A stretch of 64,000 nt of DNA from Geosiphon pyriformis (Eukaryota; Glomeromycota; Glomeromycetes; Archaeosporales; Geosiphonaceae). Below the pieces are notes generated by a model that worked only from the letters and a program-made list of their open reading frames with translations, was not told where the DNA came from and ran no database searches. Made by a program: the position numbers and the translations under genes. Shown in pieces: positions 20,871-32,130 of the stretch; position 1 is the first letter of the stretch; each line of letters begins with the position of its first letter. Location of the stretch: the NCBI GenBank assembly GCA_016748015.1, contig JAAOMT010000571.1, positions 428,875-492,874 on the forward strand. The letters are read 5' to 3'.

Positions 20871-23800
20871 TGGCAGAGGAAAAAATTGTTGGCCAAGAAG
20901 AAATTATCTCAACCGGTCAAGCTATTTCCATTCCACCATATAACCAGTACATGCTAGCAATAGAAAGGAAGGAAAAAGACCAAGCACAAATTTTTGAAGC
21001 AGAAGCCAGTTTTTGTGAATCAGGAGAAGTTGGACTCATTAATCTCCACCTACCAGCCAAAAATTACAGCCACATCAAAATTCCTATCTACAACAACACA
21101 GGAAATATCATAGTAATACCAGCTGGAACCATCATTGGATACTTAAACACTGAAATAGAGGATCAACCACCAAACTCCATTCCAGACTTTCCACAACTTT
21201 GTGAATATGTCGATATCACATCACAAACAATATACAGACAAAGTGAATGTTATTTGCTTCAACCAGAACAATTGGAACAAATGAACATGGGAAACTTAGA
21301 TCCACTCCAACGTATGCAACTCAAGATGTTGCTCAACCAGTTCAATAACATCTTTGTCAGCAAAAATGAGTTTGGCCAAACTAACATCATCCAGCATCAG
21401 ATCAAGACTGGAGATGCAATGCCAATTAAACAAAGAGCATATAGAGTACCACCAGCCAGCCACAAAATTATTCATCAAGAAATAAATCAAATGCTTGACA
21501 ATAGGCTAATTCAGCCATCAATGAGCCCATGGTCATTACCAGTGGTACTCATCCATAAGAAAAATGGAAAGATCTGATTTTGTGTAGACTACAAGAAACT
21601 CAATAGTGTAACTCATGAAGACAGCTATCCAACTTCATGGATACAGAAATTATTCGATGCTTTTGGCGGGAACAAATGGTTCTCAACATTAGACTTGGAC
21701 AGTGGTTACTGGCAAGTGGCCATGGATTCAGCTGACAAAGAGAAGATGGCATTCACCACAAGAGAAAGGAATTTCGAATTTGAAATAATGCCATTTAGTT
21801 TAACCAACACACCAGCCACTTTCCAATGGCTAATGGAAATCATCTATACTGGCTTATTGTGGAAATTAGTAGTTGTATATTTGGATAACACCAACGTATT
21901 CTCAAAAACATTTGATGATCATTTTCATCATTTTCAACAAATGTTCGAAAGATTAAGAAGAGCAGAACTAAAGTTAAATGCAACAAAGTGCTTCTTTGGC
22001 AAGACAGAACTAAAATTTTTGGGACACATAGTCAGCAAAGATAACATCAAAACAGATCCAGAGAAAATAAAAATAGTAAAAAACTTTCCAGTGCTAACCA
22101 ATATGACAGAACTGAAATCATTCTTGGAATTTGCCAACTACTATCGATGTTTTATCAAGAACTTTTCTAAGATAGCACAGCCATTCAACCAACTGCAAAC
22201 CAAGAATACAAAATATGAATGGACAGAAAGTCAACAAGAAGCTTTTAATATTCTGAAAAAAAAACTCATTTAAGCTTCAGTACTGATCTATTCAGATCAC
22301 AGCAAACCATTTATCATCACCACTGATGCATCCGGCCAAGCATTGGGAGCAGTATTATCTCAGAGAGAACCAGACGGCAGAGAACATCCAGTAGCATATG
22401 CCAGCAGAGGTTTAACACCAGCCGAAAAGAACTATGGAACACCAGAAAAAAAACACTTAGCAATATACTGGTTAGTCATGAAATGAAAAGAATACTTGAG
22501 CCAGAAGTTTGAAGTATACACAAATCACAAGGGATTAACATCACTCCAAAAACAAGAATTTGGAGATGGAAGACAGTCAAGATAGAAAATGGCACTCGCA
22601 TTATACAATTATACTATACATTACAAAAAAAGAAAAAACAACAGAAATGCTGATGGTTTGTCGCAAATGAGACAAATCTAAGAATATTTTTAACACAAAA
22701 ATATAACAAAACAAGAACAATACCAACGAAAAATATAACAAAAGATGAACATACAAAAATATCAACAACTTCAACATTATATAAACACTCAACAGTTCAA
22801 GGAGAATTTATCTCAAACGGAATAAAAGAGTATCAAACAACAATCAAAATATTTTATCACTCACCAAAATATACTTTATCGGAAAAATTGAAAAGATCCA
22901 GATCAACCAACCAGAGTAATTACAGAGCCAGAAAAAGAGACAATATTATTCAACATGCACTCAAATCCAACAGCAGGACATTTTCATAAAGAAGCAATCA
23001 TGGAAAGAACCAGAAAAAGATACTATTGGTCATCAATGTATTCAAACATCATCTAATATGTTCAAAATTGTGATGCTTGTCAGTGAAGAAAAGGTACAAA
23101 ACCCAGTAAACCATTAAGACCAATCAAAGTAGGACAACCATTCGACCATATTGGAATTGATCTAGTCGGACCATTAACAATCACCAGTGGAGGAAACAGA
23201 TACATAACAGTAGTCATGGACTATCTCACTAAATGGCCAGAGGTGAAAGCAATTCAAAGAGTGGATGCAGAATCCATTGCCAAATTTGTTCATCAGGATT
23301 TAATCTGTTGACATGGATGTCCAAAAGAATTATTATCAGACCAAGGAACTCATTTTGTAAACAAAACATTAACAGAATTGAGCCAAAGATTCGAAATTAA
23401 GAGACTACTATTATCACTATACCATCCACAAACCAATGAATTAGTCGAAAGATTTAACAGAACATTGTATAAAGCAATAGCTAAACTCAGCCAAGAAAAC
23501 CAGAACAATTGGGATCTGTTGATACCATCAGTACTATTTGCTTATCAGACAATAAAGCAAAATACTACACAAGCAACACCATTTGAATTAGTATATGGTA
23601 GAACAGCAACACTACCAGTGGAAATAGAAGTCAGCACATACCTACCAAACCAATAACAGAAGAGAATTTCAAAAACATATTGTTAAGAAGAACATATGAC
23701 TTAATGGAAACATTAGAAGACAAACAACAAAGAGCAGCTAATAATATACAAAAGTCATAAGAGAAACAAAAAGAAAAACATGATAACCAACTACCAAATA

Positions 23801-24149
23801 AACCAGTTGAATTCAGGTTTGGAGACAAAATACTACTACATCATATCAAAGTGGAAAAACAATGGAGTAGAAAATTTGACCCCAAATGAGACAGACCATT
23901 TCACATAGAAGAAATTCTAGGAAATGGAGCTTATAAATTAAGATTGAATAACAAAATCTTGACTAAAGCAGCACATAGAGATCGACTGAAACCATACCAT
24001 CATATAGCATTATTATCCACCAGTAATATTTCACAATTAGGAGTACAAAGAATACTAGTCCAACCAGATGAGATTCCACAAGATCTGAAACCAATCATTA
24101 TTATTGACAACAATACATCCAATTGATCAACAAAAGAATATATAAGAAC

Positions 24150-24803
24150 ATGGTCAATGCAACAGAAGAGATCAGAAAAATAGAGATTATGGACAATATC
24201 TATTCACTAGCCCAACAAATTTTTCAATTAATCCAACACCAGGAAATAGAAATTACCATCAATCAACAAACCATTCGTTACAAAAATACGGCAAAGATAC
24301 CACAAAACAAAGCACAGAAAAGACTTGAAAATGTGGTTGACAAGATCATGACCAAGGTAAAATTGGCCATGAAAGAACAACAAATTATCAGATTACACCA
24401 AGAACTTACCAGAGAAACTTGGACTTGGTGGATACAACAATTTCCAAAAAACTATTGTTATTTTTACTTGGAACAACATGTAAATATCCAGAACTTGTAC
24501 ACCAACAAAACAAAATGGTTATTTGACACCACAATACTAAAACAACTAGAACAATTTGTGGGAAAAAACAATCTAATCACACAAGCTCAAGCCATTTACT
24601 GGTTATATATGGAATTTCAAGACTGACCAGAAATCTTACTCAATACAGCAATGGATACAGTTACGAGTAATCAATTAGGAAAAATGATCAATGCCCAATT
24701 TGAAGAACTACAAAATAAAATAACACAAGTAATACTCGAAAAAGAAGTTCAAGAAATAATTCAAGAAGGGAAATTAAAAGAATTAGATTTTGACGGAGCT
24801 TAA
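24150..24803 (+). pseudogene. Accessory ORF downstream of integrase, function unknown
   Basis: After the pol stop at 24124 a third frame opens. The first ATG is at 24150 and the frame ends at TAA 24801-24803, a little over 200 codons broken only by a TGA at 24624 where a Trp is plausible. The translation has a helical Gln/Ile-rich first half (IYSLAQQIFQLIQH, ENVVDKIMTKVKLAMKEQQ), a Trp-rich patch (ETWTWWIQQF) and a Glu/Lys-rich C-terminus (LEKEVQEIIQEGKLKE). There is no signal peptide, membrane span or cysteine pattern, so nothing suggests an envelope protein. It sits just before the purine tract and 3' LTR. Its long open frame suggests it was a real gene of the element. Confidence 0.65.
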
Positions 24804-24806
24804 TAT

Positions 24807-24822
24807 TAAAAGAAGGGGATAA
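24807..24822 (+). promoter_or_regulatory. Polypurine tract
   Basis: AAAAGAAGGGGATAA directly precedes the 3' LTR, the expected place and composition for the plus-strand primer of an LTR retrotransposon. Confidence 0.75.
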
Positions 24823-25714
24823 TGTTACTCATAGAATATAGAAAATATAGTATTATTAGTCAGTAAATATTAGCCAATTAAAGGTAGACATAGTAAATGT
24901 GGAATTCCAGAATTCCTTTCAGAGAAATTGCAGGATTCCAGGAATTTCAAGATTCTCCAACAAGGAATTGCAGGATTCCAGAATTCCAGGATTCTTCTCA
25001 TCAGGAATTGCAGGATTCCAGGAATCCCAGGATTTTTGTCACAAAGAATTGAGGAATTGAGGAATCTCAATTATGTATATATAACAGTAGGATTAAAAGC
25101 TGAAAAGACAGACTGCTCAGTTTAGATTTAATCTAAGCAACATTCCAGTTCCCAATCATCAAATAAATAATTATTCCATATCTCAACCTACTGTCCACTA
25201 TCAACATAAAGTGTTGATAGTAATTGATACTTAACCACACTAGAACAATAGCTCTTGATTACAGCTATTGACAGAATATTAACATACCAAATTGCTTTGG
25301 CTTATTGTTTCTATTTCTTTTTATTTTTATTTTCTTTATTTTATTTTTTTTCTTGCTTTGATTTTGTCATTGTATATTAATTGATTAAAAGATTAAGTGC
25401 TGAGTTATTAACATCAAGGATAACCTGGTAAAAAACCCAGAAATAAGGATAGGATTTTATATATTATCAGATAGCTTACCAGAAGGGCACGACTGCCAGA
25501 CTAAATCCAGCCACCATGCTGAGAAAGAAATTGGGAAAACTTTTGGAAAGATACATCTACTATTGACACTATTGAATTTCTGTCTGTTATACAAAGAACT
25601 CCATCAAAATCTTCAGATACAACACTTACAGAACATCATCAATGGAAGTAGCTTTTGAGCACCAAGTTACGGGTTTGTTATTCAATTCAACAACAGAAAT
25701 AATCACCTGTAACA
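24823..25714 (+). repeat. 3' LTR
   Basis: Same 892-bp length and ends as the 5' LTR, with the three 40-bp units at 24923-24962, 24963-25002 and 25003-25042. Differences from the 5' copy are mostly G/A and C/T transitions, including CG to CA in the segment after GTAGA. A short patch around 25205-25220 differs by transversions as well. Confidence 0.92.
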
Positions 25715-26118
25715 ATGAGTAGTAGAGAAAGACATATCATTAAGAAAGGCAACAGAAAACTTAAACCATTCAGAAATAAGGCCACAGAGGTCCAATCTCT
25801 TCTACTGTTTAAAGGTGTACCAATCAAATATAGCACCATGACAATTGCAAAGCTGATCCACAAAAGCAATGCCATACTTCCAGAGTGAAGAGAGAAACTT
25901 GAGAAATTTTGACTTGCCAAGAACAGTAGACATGGGCACCCCATCTTGAAAAAAAAAGAACTGGCCACAGATTCATCTAAGGACAAATTGCAATTAAAAA
26001 GAATGCAAATCATGTCTGTCAAAAAGTTATTAGAAGAACTGACCCGAATATAAACAGGAAAACTCAAAGGATAAATAGGATGCCAACACAAAACCTGCAA
26101 GTCATGAGACCTGTAAGC
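25715..26118 (-). pseudogene. LINE ORF2 fragment, upstream half of split LINE
   Basis: On the minus strand this reads YRSHDLQVLCWH from about 26112, then an Asn/Phe-rich segment, then TFK..KRLDLCGLISEWFKF, ending NDMSFSTTH at the Ty3/gypsy junction. The same residues in the same spacing occur in the second LINE at 28370-28735 (HRSHNL, TFK, DTHGPISDWFEL). Two in-frame stops align with Trp or Arg of the other copy. Reading resumes at 15519 with SVLDNVGAVNIF, giving a gapless alignment across the junction once the 4-bp duplication is discounted. Confidence 0.75.
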
Positions 26119-26870
26119 AAACAAACAATATTATTAAAAAACAATTTAGTTTAAAATTAAGTAATTTAATAAGCTAATTAATTGAAAATATGTATAAAAC
26201 ATAATTTATTTAGCTTTTAAATTAGTTAAAATTAACTAAAAATTAATATATTAAATAATATAATTAAAAATTAATTTTAACCAAAATTAATAATATGCTT
26301 TTATTATTATTGTTTAAAATAATTTTTTTTTATTTACAATTATAATAAAACTGAGTATTATTAATATAAATAATATAAAACTAATAAAAAAGCCAAAAAA
26401 ATCAAAGTTTTATTTCTAATAAAAAAAACTGGCTTTAATAATATTAAAATATTGCTAAAAATATTAGAAAAAACAAAATTTTCTAATATTTTAAAAAATT
26501 AATAACTAATTTATATTATTAATATACCAAAAAAATGCTTTATTTAATTATTTCTATAATAAAAAATATTTTTCTTGTTAAAGCTTTATTAATTACTATA
26601 AAAAAATATATTTATAACTTTTTTACTTTTTGTTTTGATTATAATTATAAAAAATAAAAAAGTTATTATTTTTTAATTTAATTATAAATAATAAAATTTT
26701 TTAATTTAAATTATAATAATAATAATAATAATAATAATTTGGACTGTATTTATTAAAATAATAATAATAATAATAATATATTTATTAAAATAAAAATTAA
26801 TTATATTACTTAATATAATTATTTTTAATTAAAAAAAAAACAAGTTATATATATATTTTTTTTTTATATT
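26119..26870. other. AT-only spacer with AAT microsatellites
   Basis: Almost entirely A/T with (AAT)n runs near 26705-26735 and 26755-26778. No coding potential or RNA gene seen. It separates the 5'-truncated end of one minus-strand LINE from the 3' end of the next. Confidence 0.6.
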
Positions 26871-29085
26871 TAACAAGTGAGGTCCAAACACTATCTAATA
26901 CAATACATTAACTAAGTGATCTAAATTAGGCATGAATCATGCATTTTCTACACATAACCAGTCACTCAAGCTAATCAGAACAATATAATGCATTTATATA
27001 AACTGAAACCACACTATCTAAATCTGAAAAAAACTGACAAGAATTATGAAAACCAAAACTAACACTAAAAGCATCAGTAATACCCAACAATTTAACTACA
27101 CTAGCAGAAAACACTAAAGAAAGCCTAGACACTAAGACTGAAACAAATCTATTATGTGAAATTAGTCCATTCTTCTCCATAAATGTCTGGTGTTTGACAC
27201 AAGCCAACCAAATCTTCTTTCTGAATGCAAGGCCAAATCTGCCCACAAAGTTTACAACTATCTAATCCACAATTTTAGAATCTTTAAAAATAGAAAAAAA
27301 TTCCCAATACCAATTATTGAAGACAAAACTCTTGCCCAAAGCCATACACATAGCAACATTAGAAGTACAGGAACTCAAACATTGTGATACACATAAAACC
27401 AAGCAAGACAGACCAGAAATCACCCTCCATTCAGCTGCATAGGTGTCCAGCAACCAAACATGAACATCAAAATCAAACAAACAGGAGAAAGTATGGTCTG
27501 AAACATTAATATCTCCATAAAACAAACATATTACACTTGGATAACTCTTGACATACAAATGCTTATAAACAGTGACAGAAAGCCAGTAATGCAAAGCCTT
27601 TATAAATAAGTGCAAGTGCAAGCAATATTCCTACTAATAAAGCCAAAGACCAAATACAAATCATAATGTCACACTAAGAATAACCTAAACCAATTAATGT
27701 CTGCATGCAAAAAGTCTATCACAACTTAAGAATCAGAGCCAACCTTTTAGCATGCCTAATAGACAGACTGAAATATATTACAAACAAAATATCTAGAATT
27801 AGTGAAAACAATGTTACCACCAGTCCTAATATAATACTTAGTAATATAATGAAGGAGATACTAATTAAAGAAACAAGCAGCCTTTGCAAAAGTATTAGCA
27901 TGTTTATTGTCCAAAACACCCATATAATTCTTAATTTTATGCCAATTGACTTTCAAATTCTTTTTACAAATAACATTTACAATATAACAATGTTCAACTC
28001 AACACTAATTCTGAAAGTTAGGATACAACAAGCCCAACTCTAATTTACAAGCATCCAGAACAGACTGATTGTTAGAGAAAATTTGAACTGAACTTGGACA
28101 TAGTGGAGGACACCAAACCAGAAACTTTAACACTCAAACTCAAATCAATATCCTTAAAAAAAACTACCATGCCAGTCTTCATGTCAAGAGTTTTTAAACC
28201 ACTAAAAGATTTATTCATGTAAATAAAAAAGCAACCAGCATCAACACCCAACAAATAGTCACAAATAATCTCAACTTTATGGAACTTAAGGATGTTCAAT
28301 GAATCAATGCCCACTGAAAGAAGAAAACAAATAGAAAAAGAAGAAACACCATTAAGAAAATGAACAGAAAGCTCAAACCAATCAGAAATTGGGCCATGTG
28401 TATCCAATTTTTTCCATCATTTAAATGTCTTCCAATTAAAAATTATACCAGCACAATTGCAAAGCTGCTTAGCAAAAGCAATCCCATACTGTCAAAGCAA
28501 AAAGACACATTTGAAAAACTTAAGACCACCAAAAACAAGAGACAAGGGGGTATTACTCTGGAAATAAAAAGCATTAGTCACAAGACCACCTAAAAACAGA
28601 TCATACTTTAGAAAAATGCAAACTATACTAGCTAAAAAATTATTTGATAGATCAATATTGATGTGAAATGAAAAAAGCAAAGGATAGTAAGAATTCCAGC
28701 TAAGTACTTACAGATTATGTGATCTATGTGCAAACAGACAATCCAGAATGCCAACTGAATTCAAAAACCAAACAATAGAAGCTGGCTTGCTTTCAGCTTG
28801 AATCTGTTCAAAAGTCTTTAAATTATATAATAAGAGATGATGAAGTACATCATTTGGAAAGTCATGCAGAAAACCAGATTTGGATCTCAAGCCCTTGTAA
28901 ATCAAAGTGTCCTATTTATTACATATACTAACAAGAACAAAACTAAATTGAGATCTATAACTAACAATTAGAAAAAAGATAGCTGATACCAAATACAAGA
29001 ACTGTTTATTAGAGATAGTTTTTCTCAAAACAAAATTGGCAAAAAAACAAATATCCACATAAGCCTTAGCCAAACTGGGCTTTAT
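26871..29085 (-). pseudogene. Second decayed LINE ORF2 (RNase H and C-terminal domain)
   Basis: The 3' UTR (about 26990 to 26871 on the minus strand) matches that of the split LINE, including the AAATGCATGATTCATGCCTA region and the terminal AGTGTTTGGACCTCACTTGTT. Upstream, a broken frame carries VVKLLGITDAFSVSFGF near 27060, a zinc-binding-like CLFYGDINVSDHTFSC near 27490-27530, an RNase H region near 28050-28250 (FFKDIDLSLSVKVSGL) and HRSHNL near 28720. It continues to about 29085, where homology fades into AT-only DNA. Several stops and frame changes make it non-functional. The copy is 5'-truncated: no endonuclease and at most the end of RT are present. Confidence 0.72.
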
Positions 29086-30764
29086 ATTTTAACATATTTA
29101 ATTAAAAAAATTGATATAATATTATTAAAAAAATTATATACTTTTAAAATTATATTTAATAATTTTTGTTTTAATATTTAGTAAATTTTTAAAATCAAGT
29201 TGGTTTAAAAAAATTATTAAATTTTTTATATAAAATTTATATTAGAAAAATTTTAAATATTATTACTAAAATTAAGTTTTCTAAATTGTTTTTTTTATTA
29301 TATTAAAATTAATAAATTTACTGTAATTTTTATTTAGTTTTAAGTTTATTTTTATTATATTTTATATTATTTTTTAATACTTTTTGGTAATATTAAGAAG
29401 TTATTACTATTAAAATAAAATATATTAATTTATAATAATATATTATAATTTATTTTAAAAATTTATTGATTAATTTTTGTAAATAAAAAAATATTTGTTT
29501 TAAAAAACACATTTAAGTTCAAATTAATTGTTGTTTAATCTAATATAATTAGCTAAATTTATAATTAAATATGATTTATTTTTTGGTAATTTAATGTTAA
29601 TTATTATTATTAATTATTATTAAAAATATAAAATTATAGTTTTTATTATTTAAAAAGTTTTTAATATTACTATTATTAAAACTAATATATAATTATAAAA
29701 AAACTGGTATAATACTTAATTATAATTATAAAAATAAGAATTTAAATTTAAAATAAGATATTTTAAAAATTAATTAACTAGTTAAAAAAATTAAAACATA
29801 AAAATATTTTACAATATTTGTTTACAGCAATTAATAATTAATAAATATTTTGTAAATATTTGAATTTTGTGTTAAAATACAATAAAAAAATAAGTTTTTT
29901 CATAGTAAAAAATTAAAATAGTTTTTAAAAATAGAAAAACAATTAAAAATTTTAAAATTTAAATATATATATGTTGTAATTAGTAAATAACAATTAAATT
30001 AAACTTAATTAAAATATTATAAATAAAAAAATTATTAAAAAATATTAAGAATATTTATGTATTAAAAATTTTTAATAAATTTTGTTTATTTTATTATTAT
30101 TAATTTTTTGGTTAAATTTTTTATTTTTAAAAAGTATTATAATAAAAATATTTTTAAAAATATTTAAATATTATAATATTGATTTTTAAAAATTTTATTA
30201 TTAATTTATTTTTAAGACTAATTATTTTTTTAAAAAAGTTGTAATTAATAATAATAATAATTAAAAACTTTAATAATAAATTATAAATTAACATAAAATA
30301 TATATTATTAAAAAATTAATGTTTATAAATATTAAATTATTATACAAATCAGAACTTAAATAAAATAATTTATATAAAAATGTATAAAATTTAATCTTTT
30401 ATTTAATTTTAACATATTTTCAATTGATCAATAATTAATTACACAATTATATTTTTAACTTTTCATGTAAAACAAACTAAGACAATTATAATCATTTCAC
30501 TATATGCATAATTTTGAAGTAAATATAAAAACAACTTAACATAAAATTCAGAATTCTCAATAAACCATTGATAGTTAGAGCAAAATATCAAATCAACATT
30601 ATTTTCAAAATGTTTAATCTCGGATTCTCGATATCCCCCCACCAGAGCTATTTTGTATTTCATCATATTGAGTGGGCATAACTGTTGAGGTACCCTTTAT
30701 CTAGAATCAGATTCCCCATTTGTCATTTTCTGATATTTGGTTTCTTTTTTTCCAGTGTTCCCAC
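29086..30764. other. AT-only spacer upstream of SHE9
   Basis: From 29086 to about 30450 the sequence is nearly pure A/T with no open frame of interest. The last 300 bp become more mixed and should contain the SHE9 promoter and 5' UTR. A pyrimidine-rich acceptor-like TTTCTTTTTTTCCAG ends at about 30754, so a 5' UTR intron is possible. Confidence 0.5.
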
Positions 30765-32130
30765 ATGTTTTTTTCGTTCCTGAAGCCTTCGGGAGTGTAC
30801 GTAAAAGCAGTCAAATCTACCACCTCGAAAATTACTACCAATTATTGTTATCTATTATTCGATACAGAGTGTAGTATAACTGTGGGTCGTTTTGCCTTCT
30901 CCTCTGACGCAACCTCAAGAAAGACTCCAGCATCCCCTCACTCTTCCGACTCTTTGAAAGAAACCATAGAAAAAGATAATACTCAGCCCACTAAGTTTCT
31001 TTCCACTCTTCAAACTTCGAGTTTACTCTCTCAACTCAAAGAAGTTCGTGAAAAACCTTGGTTTGATCATGTTCGTGAGCTTCAAAACGCTGTAAAGTAC
31101 AAGGATACGCAGGAAGCTCTTAGCGCAGCTTCAAAAGCGTTAAACGAATTTACTGGATATTCTGACGTTGAAAGACTAAAACAAAAAGTTATACAACAAG
31201 GTAATTTCGATCCCATTTTTTTGAGGATTTTTAAAGGTCGAACGATTAAATCTGACGAATATAGGATTAAATAATTATTTTATCTGAAATCTAGAGGATG
31301 AATTCCTAAACACACGTCAAAAATTAGCAGCCGCAAAAAGAGCTTATGAAGAAGCTATATCCACAAGATCAACCACGCAACGCGAAATTAACGATTTATT
31401 GCAACGAAAACATTTATGGTCGAACGATGACGTCATGAGGTTTACTGAGCTTTATCGTAACGAGCATTTAAACGAGCAAAGGGAAGCCGCAGCTAAAGAA
31501 GAATACCGCCAATGTGAAAAACAAGTTGAGAAAGAGTATACTGAGCTTACGAGATCCATCATGATGAGATATCACGAAGAGCAGATATGGAGCGATAAGA
31601 TCCGCAGTGCATCTACATACGGCACTATCGCTTTGATGTTTTTGAACGTGTTGCTGTTCATCTGCGTTCAGACCGTATTTGAACCCAGGAAGCGACAAAA
31701 ACTTGCAAATAAATTTGAACAGTTGTTGCTTAAAAAATCGGAGGAAGAGGCTAGCAAATTAGAAAGTGATCTTTTGCCCTTTATTGGTATCATCTCTCAA
31801 CAACAAGAAAAGATTGATGAAATGCTCAATTTTCAAAGACAATCGATGCTTAATAATGAGACTCATAATTCTTCGAAAAAACAAGGAACATCTGACCTAG
31901 TAGATACTTATCAGGAAATCATTGAGAAAGATTCAGAGCCAAATGAGCAATCTAGTCCATTGAAAAAAGTCGAGACTGTGGATACTGTTGATATGACAAC
32001 TATAGAAAAGATTCCCGAGAAAGTTCCTCTGTTGACTGTTCGTGGAGGCAGATATTTTTGGGCCGGAACCATTGTTGGTGCAATTAGTGGAATTGCTCTT
32101 ACTATTCTCTTTATGCCGGCAAACCGGTAA
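30765..32130 (+). CDS. SHE9: Mitochondrial inner-membrane protein SHE9/MDM33
   Basis: Mdm33/She9 is a coiled-coil inner-membrane protein that shapes mitochondria, proposed to act in inner-membrane fission. Two exons, 30765-31200 and 31295-32130, predict 423 aa. The N-terminus (MFFSFLKPSGVYVKAVKS) is basic and hydrophobic, consistent with a mitochondrial presequence. The family core is unmistakable: KRAYEEAISTRSTTQREIND, LLQRKHLWSNDDVMRFTELY, and ILSRYHEEQIW-like SIMMRYHEEQIWSDKIRSAS. A transmembrane segment LMFLNVLLFICVQTVF and the VEPRKRQKL-like FEPRKRQKLANKF follow. A second hydrophobic segment (FWAGTIVGAISGIALTILF) lies at the extreme C-terminus, giving the usual two-span topology with a coiled coil between. 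The frame is open upstream of the ATG, but the next codons cross a probable splice acceptor, so 30765 is preferred. Confidence 0.92.

Larger units (their letters stand above)
19256..24126 (+). pseudogene. Ty3/gypsy pol: Cys-rich module, dUTPase, RT, RNase H, integrase
   Basis: Pol reads in one frame from the A-run to about 23650 and then in another frame to the TGA at 24124, the shift being explained by a 4-bp loss near 23647. Domains: Cys-rich module 19560-20200; dUTPase 20440-20870; RT about 21390-22130 (FCVDYKKLN, LDSGYWQVAMD, YLDN box at 21878-21889 where YLDD is expected); RNase H 22315-22560 (TTDASGQALGAVLSQ); integrase with an HHCC zinc site 22955-23085 and a DDE core (GIDLVGPL near 23155, LSDQGTHFVN near 23335, ELVERFNRT near 23440); and a GPY/F-like tail near 23820-23980. 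Stops: 20594 TAA, 21575 TGA, 22271 TAA, 22484 TGA, 22583 TAG, 23054 TAA, 23084 TGA, 23309 TGA, 23758 TAA, 23887 TGA and several more near 22680-22880. Every one I could align falls where Gln, Arg or Trp is expected. Confidence 0.88.
15520..25714 (+). mobile_element. Full-length Ty3/gypsy LTR retrotransposon with dUTPase and 3' accessory ORF
   Basis: Two 892-bp direct LTRs (15520-16411 and 24823-25714), each starting TGTTAC and ending GTAACA, enclose gag, protease, a Cys-rich module, dUTPase, reverse transcriptase, RNase H and integrase in that order. An extra ORF and a purine tract follow. RT-RNaseH-IN order marks it as Ty3/gypsy. It lies inside a minus-strand LINE: right flank ATGA and left flank ATAA look like a 4-bp target duplication with one G-to-A difference. 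Removing one copy restores the LINE frame exactly. Coding regions carry many stops plus two frame changes, so this copy is dead. The LTRs differ mostly by transitions (a few percent by eye). Confidence 0.93.

Noticed and set aside
16474-24803. Alternative genetic code (TAA/TAG as Gln, TGA as Trp)
   Set aside because: Host genes in the window end with ordinary TAA, TAG and TGA, and some TGA stand for Arg; transition mutation explains all cases.
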